NCBI GenBank assembly: GCA_039980455.1
Contig: JBDXCG010000003.1
Coordinates: 558,001-622,000, forward strand
Direction of reading: 5' to 3'
From: CALINF01 sp039980455
GTDB taxonomy: Bacteria > Pseudomonadota > Gammaproteobacteria > Pseudomonadales > Halieaceae
DNA length: 64,000 nt
Shown: positions 24,880-33,922 of the stretch, piece after piece
Layout: every line of letters begins with the position of its first letter
Position numbering within the stretch: position 1 is the first letter of the stretch
Notes under the pieces: model-generated
Told to the model about the DNA's origin: nothing
The model's input: the letters and a program-made list of their open reading frames with translations, nothing else
The model's database searches: none
Position numbers and translations under genes: made by a program

Positions 24880-26922
24880 TTAGTTGATTAGTGCCTGCTC
24901 AAGCCCCGGAACGTTTGCCGCACCTGCCTGAATGCGAATGCTCGATTTCTTCAGATCATTTCCGATGGGTTCTACTCGGCCCTGCAAGCAGTTGCCCAGA
25001 AAGCTTTCTGCTACAGCATAAAAGGCCATTGAGTTTTCGGGTTTTTGAAAGCCGTGCCCTTCATCGGGAAAAAGCGCGTAGGTGACGGGAATACCTTTCG
25101 CATTCATCGCATCCACTATCTGGTCAGACTCCGCCTGCTTCACTCTCGGATCATTTGCGCCCTGTCCGATTAGTAGGGGCTTGGTGATAGCGTCTACTCG
25201 GTTGATAGGAGAGCGATCATTCATTAGGGCAAGACCTTGCTCCGTTGATGGGTCGCCGATGGCGTTTTCCAACACTTTGCGGCGGCCTTCCCAGTACGGC
25301 GGAATGGAGGCAAGTAAAGTATTAAGATTCGATGGGCCTACTATATCTACGCCGCAGGCAAAAAGTTCTGGGGTGAACGTAAGTCCAACCAGCGTAGCGT
25401 AGCCGCCGTAGCTTCCACCCATGATTGCAACGCGACGATGATCGGCTACCCTGCGCTTGGTTGCCCACTCCACAGCATCGACGAGGTCGTCGTGCATAGC
25501 GCCTGCCCATTCCAGATTGCCAGCGTTGATAAAGTCTTTACCGAAGCCAGTAGACCCGCGAAAGTTAACTTGCAGTACGGCATAGCCCCGGTTTGCCAGC
25601 CATTGCACTAGCCCTGAGTAGCCGCCTGTGTCTCTTGCCCAGGGGCCACCGTGAACTAATAACACCATGGGCTGAGGCCGATCGGGAAGGCCGTCGTCAT
25701 TGCTGTCACTGCCCGGCGGTAGAGTGAGATAAGAGATCAGCGTGTTGCCATCGCGAGACGAGATGAACTCGTGGCGCTTGGGTACAAGCGGCAGCCCCTC
25801 AACCTTCGGGTTTGTCGTGAACATGGGTTCCAGCTTTTGTGTGTCGCGGTTGTACACTGCGTAGCGGGGTGACGCATCACTGGCGCCGATATGGACAACC
25901 CAGCGTTCGGCATCGAGCGTGGTGGCCAGAATATTGATGTCACCTTCTGCACTGTTGGTCAAAACCTGAAAGTCGCGTGCATACTGGCCGTCCGCTTCAC
26001 GCCACTCAACCTCATGAATATTGGTAGCGACACCCATGATGTCATGGGTTCTGGGGTGAATGAGCACGTTGCTGATATCAGCGTTTTCAACGGTGATGAG
26101 TTCTGTGCTGGCAGCGCTATCCACGTTGACTCGAGTGAGTGCTGCAAAGTTGCGACCGCGGCTATCGGTCATATAGAAACTGGCATTGTCGGCGGTGAAG
26201 CTCAAAACAGAGGTCGTGTAGGCGTCTTCTGCTGGAATCTCCAATAGCGTCTGCCAGCCATCTTTAGTGCGTTTAAGTACTTTTGCACCTCCGGCTTGTG
26301 TGGTTTCCATAGCGAGCCGCACGTTGAGATCGTTGTCCACTACAACCTGAACAAAGCGGTCGTTCTGGAGCAGTAGTTCACGATTACCTGACTGAAGATC
26401 AACAAGGTAAGTGTCGTGCCAGCGGGAATCGCGGTCATTCATACCCACCACGGCTTTGCCGGGGTGGCGTTCACTTTGTGCGATAAATTGTGCACTCAAG
26501 CCGGGGTAGGGCGTGAGATCTTTGGCCTGATCAGACGCAAGGTCTACACGATACAGGTGCCAATTCTCGTCGCCATTGATGTCTTCGATATACAAAATAC
26601 TTTTACTATCGAGCGCCCAGAAATGACTGGGAATGCCGCGTCCGGTGTTGCGAGTAATCGGTCTGGCAGCGTCAATATCACCTGCTGGCGCAACCCACAA
26701 ATTCATTACGCCATCAAGCGGTGCCCGGAAGCTCATCATCGCCCCATCAGGACTTAGCCGGCCCTGAAAGCGGGAGGGGTTACCAAATAGTATTTCCCTG
26801 TCGATGAGTTGCGCGGTAGGTACGGGCGGTGCCGCAGGTTCTTGTGGCGGGGGCGTTGAGCCGCAGGCCGTCACCAGTAAAAGTACGCCTGTCAGACTGA
26901 GTAAAGCTCTTGCAAATATCAT
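24880..26922 (-). CDS. S9 prolyl-oligopeptidase-family peptidase, lipoprotein
   Basis: Serine peptidase of family S9 (dipeptidyl aminopeptidase/acylaminoacyl-peptidase-like), 680 residues. Lipobox VTAC with C20, followed by a Pro-rich linker, so the enzyme is membrane-anchored outside the cytoplasm. An N-terminal beta-propeller (about 45-390) precedes the alpha/beta-hydrolase domain. The catalytic triad is visible: S504 in GGSYGGYA, D591 in GANDPRV, H623 in DEGHGFQ. VLLVHGGPWARD is the oxyanion strand. Probably trims peptides taken up from outside. Its start is about 105 bases downstream of the AcuI-like gene's stop on the same strand. Confidence 0.93.
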   Translation of the reverse strand: MIFARALLSLTGVLLLVTACGSTPPPQEPAAPPVPTAQLIDREILFGNPSRFQGRLSPDGAMMSFRAPLDGVMNLWVAPAGDIDAARPITRNTGRGIPSHFWALDSKSILYIEDINGDENWHLYRVDLASDQAKDLTPYPGLSAQFIAQSERHPGKAVVGMNDRDSRWHDTYLVDLQSGNRELLLQNDRFVQVVVDNDLNVRLAMETTQAGGAKVLKRTKDGWQTLLEIPAEDAYTTSVLSFTADNASFYMTDSRGRNFAALTRVNVDSAASTELITVENADISNVLIHPRTHDIMGVATNIHEVEWREADGQYARDFQVLTNSAEGDINILATTLDAERWVVHIGASDASPRYAVYNRDTQKLEPMFTTNPKVEGLPLVPKRHEFISSRDGNTLISYLTLPPGSDSNDDGLPDRPQPMVLLVHGGPWARDTGGYSGLVQWLANRGYAVLQVNFRGSTGFGKDFINAGNLEWAGAMHDDLVDAVEWATKRRVADHRRVAIMGGSYGGYATLVGLTFTPELFACGVDIVGPSNLNTLLASIPPYWEGRRKVLENAIGDPSTEQGLALMNDRSPINRVDAITKPLLIGQGANDPRVKQAESDQIVDAMNAKGIPVTYALFPDEGHGFQKPENSMAFYAVAESFLGNCLQGRVEPIGNDLKKSSIRIQAGAANVPGLEQALIN

Positions 26923-27027
26923 GGTTGAAGCTCCAAAATTTTGCTGCGTTCTATGTATTTTTTAAGCACAGCAAGTTCTAAAAGTTGTTATATGAATATG
27001 ACCTTTACGCACTGCAATCAACCGACT

Positions 27028-28017
27028 CTAACGTGATAGGTCGACGATCGCACGGCCGCGCACTTGCCCGGCGAGAATGGTAGGCGCAAGCGCCAATACT
27101 TCTGTAAAGGGTACATCAAATGACAGCGACTCAAGCAGGTCCAGATCCAGGTCCTGAGCGAGCCGTTCCCACGCAATTGCTCGCCGCGCCATGGGTGCTT
27201 GCACCGAGTCTACACCCTGCAATCTTACGTTTCGCAAAATAAAGGGCATTACGGTTCCCGGTAAGTCCGCGCCTTGAGCGAGTCCACAAGCGGCAACCAC
27301 GCCATCGTAGCGGCACTGAGCAAGCGCATTGGCCAGAGTTTGACTGCCCACGCAGTCGACAACGCCAGCCCAAAGTTCTTTCTGCATCGGCTTGCCGCGC
27401 TCTGAGAGGGGGGTACGATCGATCACCTCACCAGCGCCCAGTGATTTCAGAAAGGGGGCTTCTTCGGAGCGGCCGGTTGATGCAACGGTGTCGTACCCCA
27501 GCTTTTTCAATAAGGCCAATGCCACCGATCCAACACCGCCAGCCGCGCCAGTCACCAAAACCGGTCCGCTCGCGGGAGTAACATTACCGTCTTCGAGAGC
27601 CAGCACGCACAGCATGGCAGTATATCCAGCCGTGCCGATTGCCATGGCCTGCCGGGTCGACAAGTTATCGGGAAGTTTCACCAGCAAGTCGCCGTTTACT
27701 TTGGCCATTTGTGTGTAGCCGCCATTCAAGTACTCCGATGCGCCATAGCCATTCAGAACGACCCTGTCTCCGACAGAAAAGCCGGAGTGTGTAGATGCCT
27801 GAACAGTACCCGCCAAATCAATGCCCAGAATGAGAGGGTAGCTTTGAACAATAGGCGCAGCATTCGTGACAGCGAGCCCGTCCTTATAATTCAGGGTGGA
27901 GTACTCAACCGCAATCGTAACGTCTCCCTCGCCTAGATCCTCCATTGACAGGGTCGTGTAGTCCACCTTGTGCTCAGGGTCTTTGCTGGCCTGTAGCGCC
28001 TGAAAAGTGTGTGCCAT
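27028..28017 (-). CDS. AcuI/YhdH-family acrylyl-CoA reductase-like MDR oxidoreductase
   Basis: Zinc-independent medium-chain reductase of the YhdH/AcuI group. These NADPH enzymes reduce acryloyl-CoA to propionyl-CoA in DMSP and 3-hydroxypropionate metabolism. STLNYKDGLAVT, YPLILGIDLAGTV and TGAAGGVGSVALALL (nucleotide-binding) are diagnostic. Start at ATG 28017, with GGAG about 10 bases upstream; the upstream extension to 28074 is not conserved. DMSP or acrylate genes are not nearby, so the CoA ester is unknown. Divergent from the DUF885 gene. Confidence 0.9.
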   Translation of the reverse strand: MAHTFQALQASKDPEHKVDYTTLSMEDLGEGDVTIAVEYSTLNYKDGLAVTNAAPIVQSYPLILGIDLAGTVQASTHSGFSVGDRVVLNGYGASEYLNGGYTQMAKVNGDLLVKLPDNLSTRQAMAIGTAGYTAMLCVLALEDGNVTPASGPVLVTGAAGGVGSVALALLKKLGYDTVASTGRSEEAPFLKSLGAGEVIDRTPLSERGKPMQKELWAGVVDCVGSQTLANALAQCRYDGVVAACGLAQGADLPGTVMPFILRNVRLQGVDSVQAPMARRAIAWERLAQDLDLDLLESLSFDVPFTEVLALAPTILAGQVRGRAIVDLSR

Positions 28018-28144
28018 TTGGGGTCTCCGGAAAGTAGTAAGGGGGCTGTCGAATGCCCGCCAAAAAAATGTCATTAGTCGCGGTTGATCTTACGCGCGCG
28101 TGATATTCTGCGGCGCAACGAACAGTAACCAGCGGAGCGAGCCG

Positions 28145-30043
28145 ATGCAACACCAGGGACATCGAAAAAACCTTTCATTATTGGGTGCGATAACAATGCT
28201 GTGCCTGTTTTTGCTGAGCGCAGGCTGTAGTAACGATACAGAGTCGGTTGATTCATCGGTGACTACCTCTGCAGACACTCCCGTGGCAGGGCCAGGCAAG
28301 GCCACTTCGGCTGCCAACGCAGACGCAGACGTCGAACTGTTCTTCAAGGCTTACTTTGACTCCGAGTTGGCATATAGCCCCGAATATCAAACAAGTCTGG
28401 GCTTGAAGACAGCAGAATCAGGCCAATGGGATGATCGGTCTGATGCTGGCAGGGAACATGAGGTACAGCGCTATCGCGACTACCTGTCGACACTGCAAGC
28501 ATTCGACCGCACTGCGTTGTCTTCAGCGAACCAATTGAGTTATGACTTGCTGGAGTTTGAGTTGCTAGCAGAACTCAGTGATCTGGCCTGGTATCAACAT
28601 TTTTATGTCGTTGATCAGTTCAATGGTCAGGTCACCAACCGTCTTAGCCTCTTGCTTAATGACCACGCCGTCGACAATGCTCAGGATGCCAAGTATTACA
28701 TCGAGCGTATCCGAGGCCTTGGCGCATTGTTTAATGACACAGTTGCACGGCTACGCGACAGGGCAGAGTTTGGCGTCTTGACCCCCAGCTTTGCGTATCC
28801 GGATATGCTCACCGATATTGGAGGGCTGGATAACGGCACACCTATTGCGGAAGCGGGCGAACCTCATATTTTAATGCAAGACCTCGCAGCGAAAATTGGA
28901 AAGACAACACTCTCGAAGATGGAGCAGGACGAGTTGCTTGCAGAGGCTGGTACTGCGCTGCGCAATGAATACAAGGCAGGCCTCGATGCGCTATTGGCAG
29001 AAATAGAGCGACAATCAACGTTGTCAGAGGGTAGTAATGGCGTGTGGTCACTACCTAACGGCGATGCTTTCTATGCTGCCCAGATCGTGGCGCACACCAC
29101 ACTGGATTTAACAGCAGATGAAGTGCATCAACGCGGTCTCGATGATATCGAGAGGATTCATGGGGAAATGCGCGCGATTATGGCGCAAGTGGGTTTCGAA
29201 GGGTCGCTACAGGATTTCTTCGTCTTTGTGCGAACCGATCCCTCTAACTTTTATCCAAACACGGATGCGGGTAGAGAAGAGTTTCTGGCCGTCGCGAGAT
29301 TGCAAACGGATGAAATATTTGCCGTAGCCGATCAGTACTTCAACAGGTTGCCAAAGGCAGGCCTGGAAGTGCGACGGGTTGAGCCCTGGCGGGAAAACTC
29401 GACGAGCATCGCGTTCTATCAGTCACCCTCCGAAGATGGTGCACGCCCCGGTTACTACTATGCCAACCTGCGTGATATGTCGACTTATCAAAAGAGTGTA
29501 GCGACGGCGATCACTTACCACGAGGGTGTGCCTGGCCATCATTTCCAGATCGCGCTGGCGCAGGAGTTGGAGGGCTTGCCAAAGTTTCGCAAGTACTCAG
29601 GTTATGGCGCGTATACCGAAGGCTGGGCGTTGTACTCGGAGCAACTGGCGAGGGAGATGGGCTTTTATCAGGACCCAATGAGCAATTTTGGCAGATTGCA
29701 CGATGAGATCTGGCGCTCTGCGCGTCTTGTCATCGATACGGGTATCCACGCCAAGCGCTGGACTCGTGAGCAGGCCATAGACTTTTTCCGCGAGAATACG
29801 CCGCTATCGGAGGGCGATATGGTGACCGAAGTGGAGCGATTCTTTGTTACGCCAGGTCAGGCTCTGGGATACAAAATTGGCATGATGAAGATTCTTGAGT
29901 TGCGCGCTCGCGCGCAAGAAAAACTGGGCGACGCGTACGACATCCGCGATTTTCACGATGTGGTGATAGGACAGGGCGCTATGCCCATGCCAGTGCTGGA
30001 GGCGCAGGTGGACGCGTATATCACTAGAACGCTGGCGCCTTAG
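28145..30043 (+). CDS. DUF885 putative metallohydrolase, lipoprotein
   Basis: DUF885-family protein of 632 residues from ATG 28145 (GGAGCGAG just upstream). Lipobox LLSAGC gives lipidated Cys near residue 28. The family's hallmark HEGVPGHH is at 459-466 in TYHEGVPGHHFQIALAQ, resembling zincin HExxH-type sites but with a different spacing. GAYTEGWALYSEQLAREMG follows and may supply a further metal ligand. YKIGMMKILELRARAQ closes the helical domain. Family members are presumed metallopeptidases; substrate unknown. Confidence 0.9.
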   Translation: MQHQGHRKNLSLLGAITMLCLFLLSAGCSNDTESVDSSVTTSADTPVAGPGKATSAANADADVELFFKAYFDSELAYSPEYQTSLGLKTAESGQWDDRSDAGREHEVQRYRDYLSTLQAFDRTALSSANQLSYDLLEFELLAELSDLAWYQHFYVVDQFNGQVTNRLSLLLNDHAVDNAQDAKYYIERIRGLGALFNDTVARLRDRAEFGVLTPSFAYPDMLTDIGGLDNGTPIAEAGEPHILMQDLAAKIGKTTLSKMEQDELLAEAGTALRNEYKAGLDALLAEIERQSTLSEGSNGVWSLPNGDAFYAAQIVAHTTLDLTADEVHQRGLDDIERIHGEMRAIMAQVGFEGSLQDFFVFVRTDPSNFYPNTDAGREEFLAVARLQTDEIFAVADQYFNRLPKAGLEVRRVEPWRENSTSIAFYQSPSEDGARPGYYYANLRDMSTYQKSVATAITYHEGVPGHHFQIALAQELEGLPKFRKYSGYGAYTEGWALYSEQLAREMGFYQDPMSNFGRLHDEIWRSARLVIDTGIHAKRWTREQAIDFFRENTPLSEGDMVTEVERFFVTPGQALGYKIGMMKILELRARAQEKLGDAYDIRDFHDVVIGQGAMPMPVLEAQVDAYITRTLAP

Positions 30044-30123
30044 GGATTAGGCAGCGCAGGCCAGCTCGGGTGGCTCATGAGTCCGCCGCATTGGCTAGAA
30101 GCAGAGGCTTAAATAGGCGGACG

Positions 30124-31560
30124 TTAAGTTGCTTCAGCTTTGCGTTTAGCCAATAGCTCTACGTTGCTCTGGTGGCTCGTGCGATCGATTCTGTAGAAAC
30201 TGACAGCAATCAGGACACAGGAAAACAGCAGTAGCAGAGTGGGTGCGTACCAGGCGCCCAAATTCCACAATGTTTCAGCAGGAACGCTCGCTGGATCTGC
30301 GCCATTAGGAAAGCCCACTACCGATAGAATAACGCCGGCGATGAGCGCGCCAAAGCCTTGAGTAGACTTGCGTGTAAATGTAACCGCGGCATAAAAAATT
30401 CCCTCGGAGCGACGCCCTGTGCGCACTTCGGACTGCTCAACCAGGTCTGCCAGCATCGAGTAGTTAATCGACTGCATCGCAATCAGGAGCATGATATCCA
30501 GAGCGTAGATTGCCAGCACGATGATTGGTAACGCGGGATCGTCATTGGCAGGCAGCAAGCCTGCCAGACGCGCGATGACCAACAATGGTAGTAGCGAATA
30601 CGCAACAATGCCGATCCCGACAACGGCACCTTTTTTACCAAAACGACGTACCGCGATTGGTGCGAGTAATGGCCCAACAAATGCCGCCGCTAGCAGGAGG
30701 ATTAGATATTCGAATATCTGGCTGCTACTGAAACCCCAGAAGTAGGTGAGCATAAGGAATGCCAATGCTGCACTGGTTCCAGCAGCAACCGCAGAAAAAA
30801 TCTGCGACATAAACAAGGCAAAGAAAGAACGGTCTCTGAGAGTTTCAAAAATCTCTGCAAATATAGCTCTAAGGCCCAGCGCGCGCTGTTCAGGTGGGGG
30901 TTGAAGAAACTTAATGACCCGATGTGTGCCCAGCGCGGACACCATAATGGCCAGGAACATCATTATCGAAGCAATGACGCCGTAGGTGGCGTAGCCGTCA
31001 CGGTTGAGGGTGCCTACTGCGTACTCGTCATTGGCAACCAATAGAAAGCCAAACATCAACAGGCTCATGCCTAGTCCGCCAATCCAGCCAAAGAATACGC
31101 GATAAGCTTGAAACGAGGTTCGCTCTACGTAGTCGCGGGTAAGCTCTGGCATTAGTGACGAACTGGGTGTTTCGTACAGCGTTATAAACGTACGGATAAC
31201 AATTGATACTGCCACCAGATACCAAAAAAGCGCGGTTGCGCTCCACTCGGGGGGGTTCCACAGCAGAAAATAGCTTACTGCAACCGGGATCGCAGAAGCA
31301 TACATAAACGGATGCCTGCGCCCCCAGCGTGAACGCCAATTGTCGGATACATAACCAACAACCGGGTCACTGATCGCATCTGCAACCAAGGCAATAAAAA
31401 TGGCCAGACCCACGATGCCGGGGTCTAGCCCCACCACCGTGCTGTAGAACATCAGCAGGAAGTAGGAAAACCCACTGTCCTTGATGCCGTACGCCATGGC
31501 ACCAAACCCGTAGGTTAGCTTGGTTAGTTTTCCCGAGAGAGCCCTCTCTGATGAGGTCAC
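30124..31560 (-). CDS. GPH-type MFS cation symporter
   Basis: Transporter of the glycoside-pentoside-hexuronide:cation symporter family (MelB-like), 478 residues, twelve helices. The N-terminus TYGFGAMAYGIKDSGFSYFLLMFY and the loop DAISDPVVGYVSDNWRSRWGRRHPFM are signatures of the family, including the DP pair and the RRHP loop. It starts six bases after the stop of the upstream reductase gene, so both are co-transcribed. Substrate unclear: marine members are often beside lipid or sugar catabolism genes. Confidence 0.9.
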   Translation of the reverse strand: MTSSERALSGKLTKLTYGFGAMAYGIKDSGFSYFLLMFYSTVVGLDPGIVGLAIFIALVADAISDPVVGYVSDNWRSRWGRRHPFMYASAIPVAVSYFLLWNPPEWSATALFWYLVAVSIVIRTFITLYETPSSSLMPELTRDYVERTSFQAYRVFFGWIGGLGMSLLMFGFLLVANDEYAVGTLNRDGYATYGVIASIMMFLAIMVSALGTHRVIKFLQPPPEQRALGLRAIFAEIFETLRDRSFFALFMSQIFSAVAAGTSAALAFLMLTYFWGFSSSQIFEYLILLLAAAFVGPLLAPIAVRRFGKKGAVVGIGIVAYSLLPLLVIARLAGLLPANDDPALPIIVLAIYALDIMLLIAMQSINYSMLADLVEQSEVRTGRRSEGIFYAAVTFTRKSTQGFGALIAGVILSVVGFPNGADPASVPAETLWNLGAWYAPTLLLLFSCVLIAVSFYRIDRTSHQSNVELLAKRKAEAT

Positions 31561-31566
31561 TTCAGC

Positions 31567-32739
31567 TTAGTCTTCCAGCGTGAAAGTTAGTCCCGCATGT
31601 GTTGTCAGGCGATTGATCAGCTTGTGCCCCATCGCAGGCGCCGGTGTATAAATGCCGCCGGGTACATCGGGGCAATCGAGCAACAGGCACGCGGCACTCT
31701 CGGCAATCATTTTCGAGGTAGACCCGTATCCCGGGTCCATGTCGCCAGTGACAGCGCTTCGCAGTTCGCTGCCATCATCAGTTGTCCCAATAAACAGCAG
31801 GTCGTAGTTACCCGCCTCACGAGCGGTCTTTGATGGGCCCTCACCAGGAGCCGGTACGTCGTCACCCTGCAATGGGTTATGCGTGGCGACAAACTCAGCT
31901 ACAGCTTTTCCCTCATCACCGGGGCCGGTTATCATCATTTCGTCATACTGAAAATCAGTGCCGTAGGGATGGCCCATCAACGCATTGGAACGATGCACGT
32001 TTTTGGTATTGATTGCGGCCATAATAAACGGCGCAACCCATTGGCCCACGCTGTCATCTTCGTAGATTTTGTTGTCGGCGGGTTGCTCGGGGCCTTCAAA
32101 GCCGTTGGCCAGTGAGAAGGGGTTGGCTAAAACTTTTAGTAAACCCGGGTTGCTACCCAATGCATCCATTGTGGCATTCAGCGATGCTGCCGTTCCGCCG
32201 GAGAACTCGCCATTCATCGCGCGCACGCGCCCCTTAACGCGCGTACAGGGCTTGCCGAACTTTTCCTGGGCGGCGTCTTCAAGAAATAGTACACCCAGAT
32301 CAAAGGGGATAGAGTCGAAACCGCAGCTGTGAACGATGCGTGCTCCGCTGGCGACTGCCGCTTCATGATGTTTGCTAATCATTTCGTGCATCCAGCCGGG
32401 TTCGCCCGACAGGTCCACGTAGTCAGTTCCCAGTTCTGCGCACGCGGCAACAACATCTGAGCCATAGAGTTGGTAGGGGCCTACGGTTGTGCAGATGCAG
32501 CGAGTAGAGCCGATCATTGCGCGCAGAGAAGCGGGGTCGGAGGCGTCTGCCACTACCAGCGGGGTATCGGCGGGTGCGCCGATTTCATCGCGCACGCTGG
32601 CTAGCTTGGACTCACTGCGTCCCGCCATCGCCCATTTCAGTCCATGTCCACTTTTACTCGCCATATACTCTGCGACCAGCCGACCTGTGAAGCCACTAGC
32701 GCCATAGATAACGATGTCGAATTCTCTGCTGCCTGTCAT
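31567..32739 (-). CDS. Saccharopine dehydrogenase-like (trans-acting enoyl reductase type) oxidoreductase
   Basis: NAD(P)-binding protein of the SCCPDH/Mycobacterium trans-enoyl-reductase family. The Rossmann motif IVIYGASGFTGRLVAEYMA at the N-terminus, AMAGRSESKL, TTVGPYQLYGSDVVAACAE and DLSGEPGWM are diagnostic. Start ATG 32739; the frame extends to 32820 without similarity and would overlap the divergent gene's leader. 390 residues. True saccharopine dehydrogenation is unlikely; mycobacterial relatives reduce lipid intermediates. Co-transcribed with the GPH transporter (6-base gap). Confidence 0.87.
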   Translation of the reverse strand: MTGSREFDIVIYGASGFTGRLVAEYMASKSGHGLKWAMAGRSESKLASVRDEIGAPADTPLVVADASDPASLRAMIGSTRCICTTVGPYQLYGSDVVAACAELGTDYVDLSGEPGWMHEMISKHHEAAVASGARIVHSCGFDSIPFDLGVLFLEDAAQEKFGKPCTRVKGRVRAMNGEFSGGTAASLNATMDALGSNPGLLKVLANPFSLANGFEGPEQPADNKIYEDDSVGQWVAPFIMAAINTKNVHRSNALMGHPYGTDFQYDEMMITGPGDEGKAVAEFVATHNPLQGDDVPAPGEGPSKTAREAGNYDLLFIGTTDDGSELRSAVTGDMDPGYGSTSKMIAESAACLLLDCPDVPGGIYTPAPAMGHKLINRLTTHAGLTFTLED

Positions 32740-32858
32740 ACTGTATGCTCGTTTGTAAGTGAATGCGGTTAGCCAATGTAGACGCACAACCTCGGCAGGG
32801 CAAGCCCATTCGTTCATCAATATTTATTCGCTACTTACTCGCTATTGGAGCCTCAGTT

Positions 32859-33446
32859 ATGACAGCAATTACGCCATTAACTCCCGATCAGATTCCCGAG
32901 TTGCAGCCTGTACTTGAAATGGCTGAGGCCTCGATGGGTTTTGTGCCTACAAGTTTGCTGACCATGGCGCACTGGCCGGAGCTCTTACCCGCTTTTGCCG
33001 GATTGGCAGGTACCGTGCTCAACACGGGAGAGCTCGATCGCGGTCTAAAGCAGCTCATTGCATTACTCACAAGCCATGCGGCGGGGTGCAGATATTGTCA
33101 GGCGCATACGTCACACGGGGCCCATCGTAGCGATGTGTCGCCAGAAAAAATTGGGGCGGTATTTGAGTACGAGACGAGCGCTTTATTCACCGAGGCAGAA
33201 AGGGCAGCTCTGCGGGTGGCAGCTCATGCCGGCATGGTGCCCAATGCCGTAGAGGCCAGCGACATGGAGTCATTGCGTGAGCATTTCTCAGAAAAGCAAT
33301 GCGTGGAGATCGTAGCGGTAATCTCACTGTTTGGTTTTCTCAATCGGTGGAACGACACGATGGCGACCTCCTTAGAGGATCGACCTATGAGTTTCGCGCA
33401 GAGCCAGTTAAATGATATCGGCTGGACACCGGGCAAACACGGCTAG
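32859..33446 (+). CDS. AhpD-like/carboxymuconolactone decarboxylase-family protein
   Basis: Alkylhydroperoxidase D-like helical protein of 195 residues. The redox motif CRYCQAHTSH places C77, C80, H83 and H86 in the conserved CMD helix, and FTEAERAALRVAAHAG is the typical following helix. Such proteins act as peroxidases or thiol-disulfide catalysts; a decarboxylase function is less likely with the CxxC pair. ATG 32859 has GGAG about 8 bases upstream. Divergent from the reductase/GPH pair with about 120 bases between starts. Confidence 0.9.
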   Translation: MTAITPLTPDQIPELQPVLEMAEASMGFVPTSLLTMAHWPELLPAFAGLAGTVLNTGELDRGLKQLIALLTSHAAGCRYCQAHTSHGAHRSDVSPEKIGAVFEYETSALFTEAERAALRVAAHAGMVPNAVEASDMESLREHFSEKQCVEIVAVISLFGFLNRWNDTMATSLEDRPMSFAQSQLNDIGWTPGKHG

Positions 33447-33571
33447 GGTACGCGAGATAATCAGCTTGAAGTATTATTGTCGCACCTATTTGAAAGTTGC
33501 TATTGCAGGCTTTGTCAGTCGGTTGCAGTATGCGCAAGTGGCAACGAACACCAGTTTAGATGGAGAGCGTT

Positions 33572-33919
33572 ATGACAGCATTTAGAGTCCTAATGGTGAC
33601 GATTTTTTTGGTCATCACTATCTATACAGTCGTGGTGATCAATCAGCATGGGTTTGGTCTGTTGGAAGTTTTCTTCCGCGACATGTTGGCCATGGGCTGG
33701 CCTGGGCAGTTCAATCTGGACTTTATGTGCTTTCTTGTGCTCTCGGCGCTGTGGTTAGCTTGGCGTCACGATTTCTCCGGCGCCGGTCTTGCATTGGGTG
33801 TGTGTGGCTTTTTCGGGGGCGCGCTGTTCCTCAGTGTGTACCTATTGTTCATGAGCTATCGAGTTAACGGCGATATCAAGGTGTTATTGTTGGGTGAGAA
33901 GCGGGCAGTGCTCGCTTAA
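33572..33919 (+). CDS. Small four-helix membrane protein, possibly DUF1475-like
   Basis: I do not recognise this with certainty. 115 residues from ATG 33572, preceded by GGAGAG; a second in-frame ATG at 33560 is possible. Four hydrophobic stretches: VLMVTIFLVITIYTVVVI, a weaker one near GWPGQFNLDFMCFLVLSALWLAW, GAGLALGVCGFFGGALF and LFLSVYLLFMSY. The W-rich centre with LDF resembles DUF1475 proteins. It converges on soxC with three bases between stops. Confidence 0.6.
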   Translation: MTAFRVLMVTIFLVITIYTVVVINQHGFGLLEVFFRDMLAMGWPGQFNLDFMCFLVLSALWLAWRHDFSGAGLALGVCGFFGGALFLSVYLLFMSYRVNGDIKVLLLGEKRAVLA

Positions 33920-33922
33920 CGA

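Noticed and set aside
31567..32739. Third saccharopine pathway gene
   Set aside because: The Rossmann and following motifs match trans-acting enoyl reductase/SCCPDH proteins rather than lysine pathway enzymes, and it is far from the LYS1/LYS9 pair.
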